Positions 6,625-14,835 of a stretch of 64,000 bases of DNA are shown here, in pieces. Position 1 is the stretch's first letter, and each line of letters starts with the position of its first letter. Source of the stretch: a virus; IMG/VR virus record IMGVR_UViG_3300049847_000416, positions 31,141 through 95,140 of that record. One strand, given 5' to 3'. The notes under the pieces were generated by a model. The model did no database searches. It worked only from the letters and a program-made list of their open reading frames with translations, and was not told the origin of the DNA. Made by a program: the position numbers and the translations under genes.

Positions 6625-9069
6625 TTACGGATTCACACGGGAAATTCCCGGTGTGGACATCAAAAATTCGGTGCACATGGTGTTGAACGCGCCAGCGGTA
6701 GCGTCCCCGATATCATCGTGCAGATCGTTGTCGCCGGTCAGCCCGCAGATTTCCTGGAGCCAGTCTGTGGCCCAGACGCTATTGACCAACCAAACGTTTT
6801 GGTTCTGGGCTTGAGCCGCGAAGGGACTCCACCGGGCGCGTTTCGGTCCGCCTGGTGCTACGCCCATGATGTTATATCCCGGCAAGGACCGGACGAAGTG
6901 GGACACCAAAGACTTACCGGACGCGCCAGGTTCCCGCTCAATGCGCTGAAACACGTTAACACCATCGGACTTCATCGTGCCAATCACCCGCTGTTCAACA
7001 ATGGCGGGGTTCGACCGGAACCGCTGCATGTCTTCCACGACGATCCTGCCGATGGAATCACGCGCCATGAGAATGCCCACGGTGTAATCAGGATCCGTGT
7101 TGGGCTTGGGATCGGTCGCCGCCAAATCCCAAAACCGCAAGCGCAGGCACTTTCCGGCAACGGGCACCGGCTGCATCAGGAACCACTCGCGCTGGAACAC
7201 CGCATCAGTACGGGTGGCCATCCAATCGCCATACCGGCGTTGCCGGTAAGTGAGAGGATCCAGGTTCTTCAGCGACTTCTCATATTGCACTAAGTCAATT
7301 GCGGGGTTGTCCTCGATATAGAACGGAATGTACGCAATGTCAGGGTCTTTTCCCTGGTTCAAAACGTATTTGTCCCGCAGGAAGATGTGCGAGATGCCAC
7401 CCGGATTACTGACGAGTCTATAGCGCAACGGGATCGGATCCGTGATGACTTTGCGCAATCGCAGGAAGATGAACTCTAGCTGAGTCTGAGAAAACTGCCC
7501 GGCTTCGTCAATGCCGATGAAGTGGAATTCGGGACCGTCGTACTGGAACTTGTCTTGTTCCGTATTCATGTGACCGAACTTTAACACGGCCCCAGCCGGA
7601 AAGCGCACCTCATGGGTATCGCTGTTGAAGTGGAATGGGACGCCTGCCGCCTGCATCCTCCGCAAGGTGCGGTCCATAATCGAATTGGGAGACGCCAACT
7701 GACCAAGAGTTCGGCGCAGGATGAGCGCCCGGTAATTGGGCCGCGTCACATACTGCAACGCCGCCCGGATCAGGACTTCTGAATTGTGAGTCAGGATGTA
7801 GTGCTTCGTGCAGAACAAGTGGTCTTCGGCTTCCACCGCAATGCACGTACACTCTTCGGGCGCAACTGGCTCCACCGTGCGCACACTGCGCTTGGGCGCT
7901 ACCATGCCCTTCTTTTTGGTGTAGTCAGGTTGATATAGTGCAACCTTGCGCGGAAGCCGGAACGGCTGGACCCACGATGGGAGCCTCAAGCTGATCGGGT
8001 ACTCTATGCCCTTACCCGCCGCTGTGCGGTCGGCTGTGCTGATGACGGCTCTACCGCCCAGTCCTTCCACAAGCTCCCGGAAATTTTCTGCCAACTTATG
8101 GGAGGTAGTGTCAAACCGGATTTGGTGCGTGTTCTTCTTTCGGAACGCCATCCCGTCCGAGTCCATTAACCCCTGGAGAACGGCGATTCGGTAGGCGGGG
8201 GACGCACGGAGTGCGACTTCTGGGATAAACCGCTCGCCGGAGTATAGGCCGAGCAGACCGAGCTTATCCAGCGCATCGCGCTTACTGGCTCCGTAAGTTA
8301 CGTGGAAAGAGTGCGTCCCTTGAGCCAAATACGTGCGGTCAGGAGATCCCAAGTGCACAAGGATGTCAGGTGCGTCCCGGTCGTCCATCGCGATGCTAAC
8401 TTGCCGCCCAGCTAAAGAAGTAAGCTCACCATTACCGATGGCGTATCCTAGGAAGTACCCGTCTAGCTCAGGATCTGGTCCACAATCAAACTCCACTGGA
8501 CCGCTTAGCATCGGGATCGTGTCAGCCTTGCGGGCGCTGAGGCCCCGCAGTTCATCCGTGCGTACCACTCGTGTCTGAAGAGGCTTCCGCCCCGTTACTT
8601 CCCGAGACACCGTCCACAAATGATCGTCGGCGGCAGTCACCGAACTGCCGTCAGAGAATGTAACACGGCTGCAAGGCCGAATACCCTGCGGATACACTCC
8701 GATGACCTTGGTGGGTTTGCCGTTGGAGCCGATGACGTAGTCACCTTCCCGGATGTTTCCGAAGCGTCGGTAACCCTGTGGAGTCGGTATAAGTTGTTGA
8801 TTACAAAGGGCTTTGCCGTTACCACTTGCACCTCCGGCCATTGCTTGGTAGTGTGGCAACATGCAGAATGCCTTCTGCTTCGGGAACATAGGAAACACTT
8901 TCGTGTAGATGTTCTCCGTCTGCAAGTACTCTGCTTGGAACTTGCGCACGTCCACCATCCCCGCTCTCACTTTTTCCAGATTGGCTTGAAAAACAGAGAG
9001 GGGGAGCCCAGCCTTCCGGGCCATGTCTGCGTAGTCTATCGTGGGCAACTTAGTACTATCGTACCACAC
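6625..9069 (-). CDS. terL: Large terminase subunit interrupted by an intein
   Basis: An 814-aa precursor; removing the intein (residues 89-429) leaves 473 residues, a normal TerL length. The packaging ATPase has its P-loop GGASGNGKAL split by the intein, Walker B FIGIDEAG and motif III LVSNPGG. The C-terminal RNase H-like nuclease shows WDLAATD, VVEDMQRF and DLHDDIGDATAGAFN. The GTG start at 9069 lies directly after an in-frame stop; ATG 9024 is an alternative and neither has a clear ribosome binding site. It is followed by the sigma-like gene. Splicing should be needed for packaging because the ATP site is otherwise broken. Confidence 0.93.
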   Translation of the reverse strand: MWYDSTKLPTIDYADMARKAGLPLSVFQANLEKVRAGMVDVRKFQAEYLQTENIYTKVFPMFPKQKAFCMLPHYQAMAGGASGNGKALCNQQLIPTPQGYRRFGNIREGDYVIGSNGKPTKVIGVYPQGIRPCSRVTFSDGSSVTAADDHLWTVSREVTGRKPLQTRVVRTDELRGLSARKADTIPMLSGPVEFDCGPDPELDGYFLGYAIGNGELTSLAGRQVSIAMDDRDAPDILVHLGSPDRTYLAQGTHSFHVTYGASKRDALDKLGLLGLYSGERFIPEVALRASPAYRIAVLQGLMDSDGMAFRKKNTHQIRFDTTSHKLAENFRELVEGLGGRAVISTADRTAAGKGIEYPISLRLPSWVQPFRLPRKVALYQPDYTKKKGMVAPKRSVRTVEPVAPEECTCIAVEAEDHLFCTKHYILTHNSEVLIRAALQYVTRPNYRALILRRTLGQLASPNSIMDRTLRRMQAAGVPFHFNSDTHEVRFPAGAVLKFGHMNTEQDKFQYDGPEFHFIGIDEAGQFSQTQLEFIFLRLRKVITDPIPLRYRLVSNPGGISHIFLRDKYVLNQGKDPDIAYIPFYIEDNPAIDLVQYEKSLKNLDPLTYRQRRYGDWMATRTDAVFQREWFLMQPVPVAGKCLRLRFWDLAATDPKPNTDPDYTVGILMARDSIGRIVVEDMQRFRSNPAIVEQRVIGTMKSDGVNVFQRIEREPGASGKSLVSHFVRSLPGYNIMGVAPGGPKRARWSPFAAQAQNQNVWLVNSVWATDWLQEICGLTGDNDLHDDIGDATAGAFNTMCTEFLMSTPGISRVNP
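7783..8805 (-). mobile_element. Intein with LAGLIDADG endonuclease, inserted in the TerL P-loop
   Basis: A 341-residue intein begins with Cys (CNQQLIPTPQGYRR) right after GNGKAL and ends THYILTHN-like with KHYILTHN before Ser +1 of the extein. The splicing block TAADDHLWTV is visible. Two dodecapeptide motifs mark a homing endonuclease: GYFLGYAIGNG (about 204-214) and VLQGLMDSDG (about 297-306). The usual acidic residue of the first motif is Asn here, so the nuclease may be weakened while splicing residues are intact. Confidence 0.9.
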
Positions 9070-9094
9070 TTAGAGGACAGTGTGGGAAAGCACG

Positions 9095-9121
9095 AAAGCA
9101 CCCTGGGTTACAGAGTGCTTT
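9095..9121 (-). terminator. Hairpin upstream of terL
   Basis: A 7-bp stem AAAGCAC/GTGCTTT with a 13-nt loop lies between the small membrane-protein gene and the terL start. On the minus strand only a short T-run follows, so it may be a weak terminator or an mRNA processing hairpin. On the plus strand it is followed by TTTT. Confidence 0.4.
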
Positions 9122-9136
9122 TAGGGATGGGGTGGA

Positions 9137-9259
9137 CTACTTGTTCTTCCAGGCGGATTTACAGTCCGCCCACCAATACCGGACTTCCCGGATAGCGCCG
9201 GGAAGACCAGGTAACAAACCGACGAGGAACGCGATCAGGCCGGCGATGACGATTTCCAT
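9137..9259 (-). CDS. 40-aa single-span membrane protein
   Basis: ATG 9257-9259 lies two bases after the thyX stop codon and opens a 40-residue frame: MEIVIAGLIAFLVGLLPGLP, then GAIREVRYWWADCKSAWKNK. It has one N-terminal transmembrane segment and a basic, tryptophan-rich tail. The immediate coupling to thyX and the clean membrane topology support a real gene. A holin-like or other membrane role is possible but unsupported. Confidence 0.6.
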   Translation of the reverse strand: MEIVIAGLIAFLVGLLPGLPGAIREVRYWWADCKSAWKNK

Positions 9260-9260
9260 G

Positions 9261-11102
9261 TTACTTTCGGAAGCCGACCAGGGCTTGTCCCGCTCCTCGG
9301 GCTGGATGGTGTCTCCATTGTGTCCAGCCTACGAAATTTCCCTTGCCGGAACCAGGGGTGCAGGCATGTTCGAACGGCGACCCATGCTCCGGCTCCGCTG
9401 TGCTCAGATCGTTGTACAACCGGAGGTCTTCCTTATAGTCAATCTTCCCGGACTGGGTCAAGTAGGACGTGCGGGCGCTCCGAGCGCACGAGATCTGGAT
9501 CCGCATCAAGATGTCTGCCAACTCCGTTGGTGGTTTATCAGCCAACGTCGCCGGAATGAACGGAAGGTGCCACTCTCCCTTTTTGACCAGTTTGGGAATA
9601 CTGGCCGCGAGGGCTTTGCGCATCTCGCGGGATGGCGCAGCAATCTCCGGTTGCGCCAACTCGGAATCTCGCTGGGCAAAGTAGTTGTCCCACTCAGTAC
9701 TGGTGACAAGAACCGTATGCCACAAGAACGGTTCCAGCACCCGGTTGGCAATCTGCTTGTGCAGACCCAGCACGTCCAGAGTGAAAGCAATTCCACAGGC
9801 GAGTAGCGCGCCGACGCGCCAGGCCACGCGGGCTACAAACTGTTTCCACCCAGTGATGGGTTGCCCAGCCTGCATGCCCTTTTTGTTCCGACCCCAATCC
9901 AAGGGGAAGGCGCAGTCGAACAGAACACTCTTAATGCGTTTGCGGATAGGGATAGCGCGTGAAGATGCGGAGTTCCGGGAATTGTGAACCACTACTCCGT
10001 TTGCGAAGAAATTGGGATATTCGCTGTCTATCTCAAGATCATAAGTAGGTTCGTCGCCTCGATAGGTCACTGACTCAACCTGGGCGGGTGCCGCGTACAG
10101 GTGATTACCACTGTCCTGCCAGCCCTGTACTTTGTGTTCTGTTTGATGACAAGAGGAGCAAAGCAACGTCACATTCGTCGGATCATACACACGCTCAGGA
10201 GCTTGGTAGACTGGGATGACGTGGTGAACTTCGACCCCGAGGTTATCACACCTTCGACAAGAGGGATTCTCTTTCTGCAACCGAGTCCGCTGCTCACGCT
10301 GCCACTGGGCTCGCCACCGCCCATCAAGGTACTTTAACCGGTTCGCGTCTTTCCGCTCAGACGCAGGGCGACCAAACTTCTGCGTGAGGATAAAATCTGC
10401 CGTGGTCAAGTCGCCAATGGTCTTCCAACCTGCCGTAGTTAAAACGCGGTGGTCCAAGCTCCCAGCTACGCAAAAGGCACCGGCTTTGACTTCGTACACC
10501 GGTTTCGTTCCTGAAACCTGCACGTTCTTCACACGTGCCCACTGAACAACGCCAGTCTGTTCATTAACCTGGCGAATTCGCATGGACTGCAAACGTGCCC
10601 GCATGTCAAAACGCGTGTGTGGCGGAACAGCACTCCGCCATGCCTTCAAGTCCTTCCCCAAAACCTGCCAATCCTCACTGCGTTGTGTTTTGGTCCCTAG
10701 GCATGCTCCTGACCGGCATGCCACCCGAATAGGTCCCGGCGTAGCCATACCCATTTTTTCCGCAGCATCTTTCGCGGTGTACACAGCCGAATCTTCACAC
10801 CAACTTAGATCATACGCGAGTTTGGGATTGGCTCCATGTCGGTTCGCACCGTGTAGCCACCGATCCACAAAAGTGTCCAAGCGCACTCGGTGCGAACGTC
10901 GAGAGCCGCCCTTCTGGGGCGTGGGTAAATCAAACTCTAGCTCAGCATCTCCCGCTAAGCAGAAGGTTCTGTGAGTGTTAAATTCCGGCAATACAAATCG
11001 GTGCATGACTACCAGTAGAGTAGTCACGCGCACGCCGGCGGTAGAAATCGAGTCTGCAATCACCTCGGCAGACGGCTTTGTTCGGTTGTAGAGATTGATC
11101 AT
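9261..11102 (-). CDS. thyX: Flavin-dependent thymidylate synthase ThyX, with intein
   Basis: A 613-aa precursor; without the intein (residues 48-374 of this start) the protein is 286 aa. ThyX makes dTMP from dUMP with FAD, NADPH and methylenetetrahydrofolate. The signature reads FNTHRTF then SRNSASSRAIPIRK after splicing, matching the RHRxxSxNxxSxR motif that binds dUMP and FAD. Start ATG 11102 overlaps the stop codon of the upstream membrane-protein gene (ATGA); a longer frame to 11192 overlaps that gene. It follows the dCMP deaminase gene, so the pair would feed dUMP and dTMP synthesis. The intein must be removed for activity. Confidence 0.93.
   Translation of the reverse strand: MINLYNRTKPSAEVIADSISTAGVRVTTLLVVMHRFVLPEFNTHRTFCLAGDAELEFDLPTPQKGGSRRSHRVRLDTFVDRWLHGANRHGANPKLAYDLSWCEDSAVYTAKDAAEKMGMATPGPIRVACRSGACLGTKTQRSEDWQVLGKDLKAWRSAVPPHTRFDMRARLQSMRIRQVNEQTGVVQWARVKNVQVSGTKPVYEVKAGAFCVAGSLDHRVLTTAGWKTIGDLTTADFILTQKFGRPASERKDANRLKYLDGRWRAQWQREQRTRLQKENPSCRRCDNLGVEVHHVIPVYQAPERVYDPTNVTLLCSSCHQTEHKVQGWQDSGNHLYAAPAQVESVTYRGDEPTYDLEIDSEYPNFFANGVVVHNSRNSASSRAIPIRKRIKSVLFDCAFPLDWGRNKKGMQAGQPITGWKQFVARVAWRVGALLACGIAFTLDVLGLHKQIANRVLEPFLWHTVLVTSTEWDNYFAQRDSELAQPEIAAPSREMRKALAASIPKLVKKGEWHLPFIPATLADKPPTELADILMRIQISCARSARTSYLTQSGKIDYKEDLRLYNDLSTAEPEHGSPFEHACTPGSGKGNFVGWTQWRHHPARGAGQALVGFRK
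9981..10961 (-). mobile_element. Intein with HNH endonuclease, inserted in the ThyX signature
   Basis: A 327-residue intein begins with Cys (CLAGDAELEFDLPTPQ) and ends GVVVHN before Ser +1. Splicing blocks are visible as AGSLDHRVLTTAGWKTIGDL and TYDLEIDSEYPNFFANG. The nuclease part carries CRRCDNLGVEVHHVIPVY and LLCSSCHQTEH, an HNH finger with two CxxC pairs. It is unrelated in endonuclease class to the TerL intein two genes away. Confidence 0.9.
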
Positions 11103-11293
11103 CGCAGCATCAGTTGAACGACTTTGGCCGTGAGGCCGATGTACAAGGGGAGGGCAACAACCACAGCCACGCCCAGGGCGACCAGTCGCCACTGACCCAC
11201 GTTCTCAGCGTGCTCCTCGGCATCAGCTTGAAGTTTCAGAACATACTCCGCCAACTGCTGCGGCGTGAGTTTGGATAAATCAGGTTGGTTCAT
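11099..11293 (-). CDS. 64-aa tail-anchored membrane protein
   Basis: ATG 11293 with AGGAG upstream. The first 37 residues are an amphipathic, probably coiled-coil region (LTPQQLAEYVLKLQADAEEH), followed by one transmembrane segment (VALGVAVVVALPLYIGLTA) and a short tail. The stop overlaps the thyX start. Small proteins of this shape occur among phage holins and spanins, but nothing here decides this. Confidence 0.75.
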   Translation of the reverse strand: MNQPDLSKLTPQQLAEYVLKLQADAEEHAENVGQWRLVALGVAVVVALPLYIGLTAKVVQLMLR

Positions 11294-11305
11294 GCAACTC
11301 CTATG

Positions 11306-11752
11306 TTAGGGGTGGACCACTCGGTAAGGAACGTCCGCCCAGAGCAAGTATTTCTTGCCCGCTTCTTGGGCTGTATGCAGCCCGCCCGTACCGGCCATGG
11401 TAGCGGCTACCACGCGGCGGATTCCCGCTGCCACAATCATTTTCGCGCACACGTCACAGGGACCGTGCGTCAAGTACAGCGTACTCCCGGCTGTGGCGTG
11501 CCCGGCTGCGGCAGCCGCGCCCAACGCGTTTTGCTCAGCATGCAGGACCAAAAAGTACTTCAGGTCTCGGTTGTTCCACAGTTCGGGAGTCTCGGGAATA
11601 CCTGCGGGAAACCCGTTGTACCCGGTGCCAATGATATGCCGACTGTCATTCACCAGCACGGCTCCCACCTGCGTGGAAGGGTCTTTGGACCGGGTGGCCA
11701 CCACCTCAGCAATGTTCAGAAAGTATCGATCCCAACATGGGATACTTCGCAT
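11306..11752 (-). CDS. dCMP deaminase (ComEB/DCTD-like)
   Basis: A 148-aa zinc-dependent cytidine-deaminase-fold enzyme converting dCMP to dUMP. Catalytic HAE lies in LVLHAEQNALG (about residue 71) and the two zinc cysteines in HGPCDVCAKMI (about 98-101). The start region DRYFLNIAEVVATRSKDPSTQVGAVLV is typical of the family. ATG 11752 has GGAG five bases upstream. With thyX downstream it forms a two-step dCMP to dUMP to dTMP route. Confidence 0.93.
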   Translation of the reverse strand: MRSIPCWDRYFLNIAEVVATRSKDPSTQVGAVLVNDSRHIIGTGYNGFPAGIPETPELWNNRDLKYFLVLHAEQNALGAAAAAGHATAGSTLYLTHGPCDVCAKMIVAAGIRRVVAATMAGTGGLHTAQEAGKKYLLWADVPYRVVHP

Positions 11753-11753
11753 G

Positions 11754-11900
11754 TCATCTCCTACTACGTTCTATTTCATCTTCTGGCTCCTCTACGGTTT
11801 TGGCCGTGAAAGAGCCCGCATACTCAGGCAGAGGGCGGGAAACGTATTCCCGAATCGGAATAGCCAATGGGGGAATGGGGATTGTCCAGTAAACTTCCAT
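11754..11900 (-). CDS. 48-aa hypothetical protein
   Basis: ATG 11900 with AGGATGGGG upstream opens MEVYWTIPIPPLAIPIREYV and continues to an acidic-basic end (VEEPEDEIERSRR). The stop codon overlaps the ribosome binding site region of the deaminase gene, as expected in a packed operon. No motif is recognised. Confidence 0.6.
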   Translation of the reverse strand: MEVYWTIPIPPLAIPIREYVSRPLPEYAGSFTAKTVEEPEDEIERSRR

Positions 11901-11937
11901 GCCCCATCCTATCACGTTTTCCGCCCAGTTACAAGGT

Positions 11938-12306
11938 CTAGGTCTGCCAGGGGCCAGCGGAACCCTCGACCACGATATGCGACCACACCGGAGTGACAAT
12001 GCCGCTCATCCCGTTCCGGCAAACCACATGATGGTTACCCGACTTGCGGATATGGACGGTGGTGACATTCGAAAAACAGACACGACTTCCGTTGTGCAGC
12101 CAGTAGGTCCGCAAGCGTTCATTCACGTGCAGCGTGCGCTCTTGATGCTGAACCGGACATTGAACCGGACAGGGCCGGCATTCCTGCTGGTACTTCGCTG
12201 CGAGTTCGATAGCTTCATCGCGCTGGCGCAGGATGGCGTCCCGGTCTTTGCGGGCAGCCTCCAACTGGAGTTCACAGACCGTGGGGTAGTGACAACTCGT
12301 AGGCAT
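11938..12306 (-). CDS. 122-aa protein with coiled coil and Cys-Pro motif
   Basis: ATG 12306 lies four bases after the stop of the DUF5664 gene. Residues about 10-40 (LQLEAARKDRDAILRQRDEA) form a coiled coil, followed by CRPCPVQCPVQ and a beta-rich C-terminal half. It sits in the nucleotide-metabolism block. No family is recognised. Confidence 0.7.
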   Translation of the reverse strand: MPTSCHYPTVCELQLEAARKDRDAILRQRDEAIELAAKYQQECRPCPVQCPVQHQERTLHVNERLRTYWLHNGSRVCFSNVTTVHIRKSGNHHVVCRNGMSGIVTPVWSHIVVEGSAGPWQT

Positions 12307-12309
12307 AGG

Positions 12310-12741
12310 TTATTCGTCATCTTTCTGGGTCACCCACGCGGGGACCTCGGTAGTAGCAACATAGCCAACAAAACTCGCGTGGTTGGCGAAGTACGCCAGC
12401 GGCGAGCCTGCAAAATCGGGATTCACCCGAGCATCAGCAAGCAGCGTGTCGAACCACATTGCCTTAGCCAAGTGATCGGCTGTATGGATGTCGTCCTCAC
12501 CCGGCGTTTTCAAAAGCTCGCGCAAGTACGGCATTTGCCACATCAACCGGTGGCGAGCCGCGTGCATCACCCGGTCTCGCACCCAGGCAATATTCCATGC
12601 CCCGTAATGCCAGTTCGGTCGATCCCCTGAGGGGGGATATTTGATGTGACCCTCAGCAAACACCGCGCCGACGGCGAACAGCGCGCCTCCAGGGATCAGT
12701 TCCACGCCGCTTTGGGTTACAACAGACGTGCCCCCTTTCAT
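12310..12741 (-). CDS. DUF5664-type dATP/dGTP diphosphohydrolase-like protein
   Basis: A 143-aa protein with the DUF5664 pattern (a MazG-related all-alpha family often annotated as dATP/dGTP diphosphohydrolase). Visible blocks are VELIPGGALFAVGAVFAEGH, PNWHYGAW, AARHRLMWQ and GEDDIHTADHLAKAMW with the conserved His, Glu and Asp residues. ATG 12741 overlaps the methyltransferase stop codon (ATGA). It probably trims the dNTP pool during infection. Substrate choice cannot be read from the sequence. Confidence 0.75.
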   Translation of the reverse strand: MKGGTSVVTQSGVELIPGGALFAVGAVFAEGHIKYPPSGDRPNWHYGAWNIAWVRDRVMHAARHRLMWQMPYLRELLKTPGEDDIHTADHLAKAMWFDTLLADARVNPDFAGSPLAYFANHASFVGYVATTEVPAWVTQKDDE

Positions 12742-13649
12742 TCAGACACCCTGAAGATCTGGTTGGCCAGACTAACCGCGATCAACTCGTGGTCTTCTGT
12801 GGTCATGTTGTCGATGTCGATAGTGTGACTGGAGTGCTCCCCAACCACGAAGTGGTACATGCGGTGTCTAACGCCCTGAAAGGTCTCGGTGACAACCGCC
12901 TGAGGATCCCACCCCGTAGGAATAAAATCATGCATGATGAAGTGGGTGCCTGCTGGTGTCCGCTTGAACTGTTCCGCCATGGCTGCCACGATATCAGGCA
13001 TGAGGTACATGAATACGGCGCTATTCGGCGGCAGGGTGGAAAAGTCGAATTCGAGGGCGTTCTGCTGCTTGACAGTGGCAGTGGTTACTGCCACTCCCAG
13101 TTTTGCTTGCACCTGAGCCAAGAGATGCGTGGCTGTAGCCACCTGATCAGAGTTGGTATCCACGCCGGCGACATTGGGAATACCCCGCTTCAACGCCAAC
13201 GCCAGCGCCCGCCCGTCGCCGCACCCAATATCAAAGAAGTGCTGGACGCCAGCCGGCAGCATGTCCAAGCCCTTCGTCAGGAAATCGATGGGTGTAGGGA
13301 CGTAGGGAGCCGTCAGCTTGGTGATTTCCCTGGGTCTGTTTTCGATGAGTTCACCCATGACACTCGTCATGTCCTGTAGGTGACAGGCGTAGATGCAGTC
13401 CAGGAACTTTTCGAAGCTGACGGTTCCGTGGATGTGCTGATCACTCATACTGGCGGCATACAAGATCGTAGCCACGTCTCGGATACAAGCGGGGGTCCAT
13501 CCCGACTTCAGGTCACAGTTAGCGATCCGCAGATACTTGAGCGCGGGTCCATTGAGTTGCAGATCGCGCGGCTTGTCCAATAGCACCCGGATTTTGATGC
13601 GTCCAGTGGTACGTCTGGCGGTGGACTTTAGGTAGATTGTTTTTGCCAT
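12738..13649 (-). CDS. SAM-dependent methyltransferase (class I fold)
   Basis: A 303-aa protein. The SAM-binding motif I is HFFDIGCGDGRALALA near residue 155, followed by the acidic motif II VAGVDTNSD and a later VFMYLMPDIVA. The first 140 residues (MAKTIYLKSTARRTTGRIKI...) form an extra domain of unknown type. No DPPY or NPPF motif is present, so DNA adenine methylation is unlikely; protein, small-molecule or nucleotide methylation remain open. ATG 13649 overlaps the end of the upstream 69-aa gene by 22 bases. Confidence 0.8.
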   Translation of the reverse strand: MAKTIYLKSTARRTTGRIKIRVLLDKPRDLQLNGPALKYLRIANCDLKSGWTPACIRDVATILYAASMSDQHIHGTVSFEKFLDCIYACHLQDMTSVMGELIENRPREITKLTAPYVPTPIDFLTKGLDMLPAGVQHFFDIGCGDGRALALALKRGIPNVAGVDTNSDQVATATHLLAQVQAKLGVAVTTATVKQQNALEFDFSTLPPNSAVFMYLMPDIVAAMAEQFKRTPAGTHFIMHDFIPTGWDPQAVVTETFQGVRHRMYHFVVGEHSSHTIDIDNMTTEDHELIAVSLANQIFRVSE

Positions 13650-13837
13650 TGAGCTTTCTGGAGTAACAGATTGAGATTGGTTTGGTTGAAGGTAATGATA
13701 GCGACAAGGGAAGCATGTGCGTCTGCGTATTCTAGCAGACGGTCTGGAGAAATTTTCGCCAACTCCCCCGATGCCCGAGACATGCACTCTTGCATGTCTC
13801 GGATCACACTGGCGAGTGTAGGAGCTATGGGGGCCAT
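13628..13837 (-). CDS. 69-aa hypothetical protein
   Basis: ATG 13837 follows the previous stop codon by one base. The protein (MAPIAPTLASVIRDMQECMS...) is mostly helical with a likely coiled coil and a polar C-terminus. Its end overlaps the methyltransferase start. No motif is recognised; tight spacing supports it. Confidence 0.6.
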   Translation of the reverse strand: MAPIAPTLASVIRDMQECMSRASGELAKISPDRLLEYADAHASLVAIITFNQTNLNLLLQKAQWQKQST

Positions 13838-13838
13838 G

Positions 13839-14744
13839 TTAGCGGCTGAACAGCGTCACTGGTCGGGGAAGCGGGGCAGCCGGGGCAGCCGGGGCAGCCG
13901 GGGCGTTCATGTTCAGCAGCGTTAGACGCCGCACGGTACCTTCCAACGCGGCTACCCGGTCTTCTAGGGATGCGGCAGACGGGGCGTCAGGTGAGGGAAG
14001 CGCACCCTTTACACCCACCAACCACGACCCTGTGAGTTCGAATCGCGCCCACTCCTCATCCGCGCGGAGCATTCGCTCCCGGACCGGAATTGAAACCGTG
14101 TTTGAGCCAAACACGTCCTCCGGGCGAGGACTGACGAATACCACAGTGTCCACTGGACCGGGCTCCGCGAAACGACCGGGATATCCGACACCGTTTTGTG
14201 TCTGGAGCGCCCGCAAGTCCCCACAATTAACCCAAAACGGGGCAGTCTTCGGACCGGTGACCTGGAACATGAACTGCCGACGGGGATCTCCGGCATCATA
14301 CATCACCTCGAACGGACCCGCAACACCATAATCCTGGACGGGACCAACTTGCCAGCCGGCCTGTGTCAGCGCAGCCGACAAGCTCGCCGCTTCCTCGGGG
14401 GTCGTCAGTTCCGCTGGGTTGATGGTGACCGGCAGCATTCCCGGTCCCTGGAATGTTTTGTGCTTGGTTGGTGGCAGTTCGAGCGGAAGGTACTTGCCAC
14501 CCGGAAGATTGGGGCGCGAGAAATCTTCAAACGGGGACACCTTCTGGTCTTTGTAGACCGGAGTTAGCGCCCCGCCCTCCGAATAGTATCCATACGCCTC
14601 GATTCCTTTCGGCAAACTGAGGTCCACCCAGTCTCTGTGCGGACGGGTGGGATCAAACGGCGGGAGATCGCTGCCGAACTTGGCTCGCCAAGTGTCGCGC
14701 GTGTACCGCGTAGCGGTGGTAAGAATTGTGCGAGGAGAGATCAT
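13839..14744 (-). CDS. 301-aa protein, possibly virion-associated
   Basis: ATG 14744 with AGAAGGAAAC upstream. N-terminal MISPRTILTTATRYTRDTWR, then a beta-rich middle with two motif-free blocks (PFWVNCGDLRALQ, VPVRERMLRADEEWARFELTGSW) and a C-terminal coiled coil (LEDRVAALEGTVRRLTLL) followed by a PAAPAAPAAP tail. A TATACT -10 box lies 24 bases before the start, just past a terminator, so the gene probably opens a transcript. Function is unknown; the coiled coil and proline-rich tail would suit a structural protein. Confidence 0.75.
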   Translation of the reverse strand: MISPRTILTTATRYTRDTWRAKFGSDLPPFDPTRPHRDWVDLSLPKGIEAYGYYSEGGALTPVYKDQKVSPFEDFSRPNLPGGKYLPLELPPTKHKTFQGPGMLPVTINPAELTTPEEAASLSAALTQAGWQVGPVQDYGVAGPFEVMYDAGDPRRQFMFQVTGPKTAPFWVNCGDLRALQTQNGVGYPGRFAEPGPVDTVVFVSPRPEDVFGSNTVSIPVRERMLRADEEWARFELTGSWLVGVKGALPSPDAPSAASLEDRVAALEGTVRRLTLLNMNAPAAPAAPAAPLPRPVTLFSR

Positions 14745-14768
14745 GCTTATGTTTCCTTCTACGGTTTT

Positions 14769-14774
14769 AGTATA
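14769..14774 (-). promoter_or_regulatory. -10 box TATACT of the 301-aa gene
   Basis: TATACT lies 24 bases before ATG 14744 and directly after the terminator at 14789-14813. No good -35 hexamer is seen 16-18 bases upstream. The same TATACT box occurs at 16,432, 29,464 and 30,125 on this strand. Confidence 0.45.
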
Positions 14775-14818
14775 CCACAAATAAAAGTGAGGCTGCCGGG
14801 TAAGGGCAGCCTCAAAAA
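14775..14818 (-). terminator. Rho-independent terminator
   Basis: A perfect 9-bp stem (14789-14797 with 14805-14813, GAGGCTGCC/GGCAGCCTC) is followed on the minus strand by ACTTTTATTTG. It ends the transcript of the two genes at 14.8-15.8 kb. On the plus strand it is followed by AAAAA. Confidence 0.8.
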
Positions 14819-14835
14819 CAGACGCGAGATGAAAC

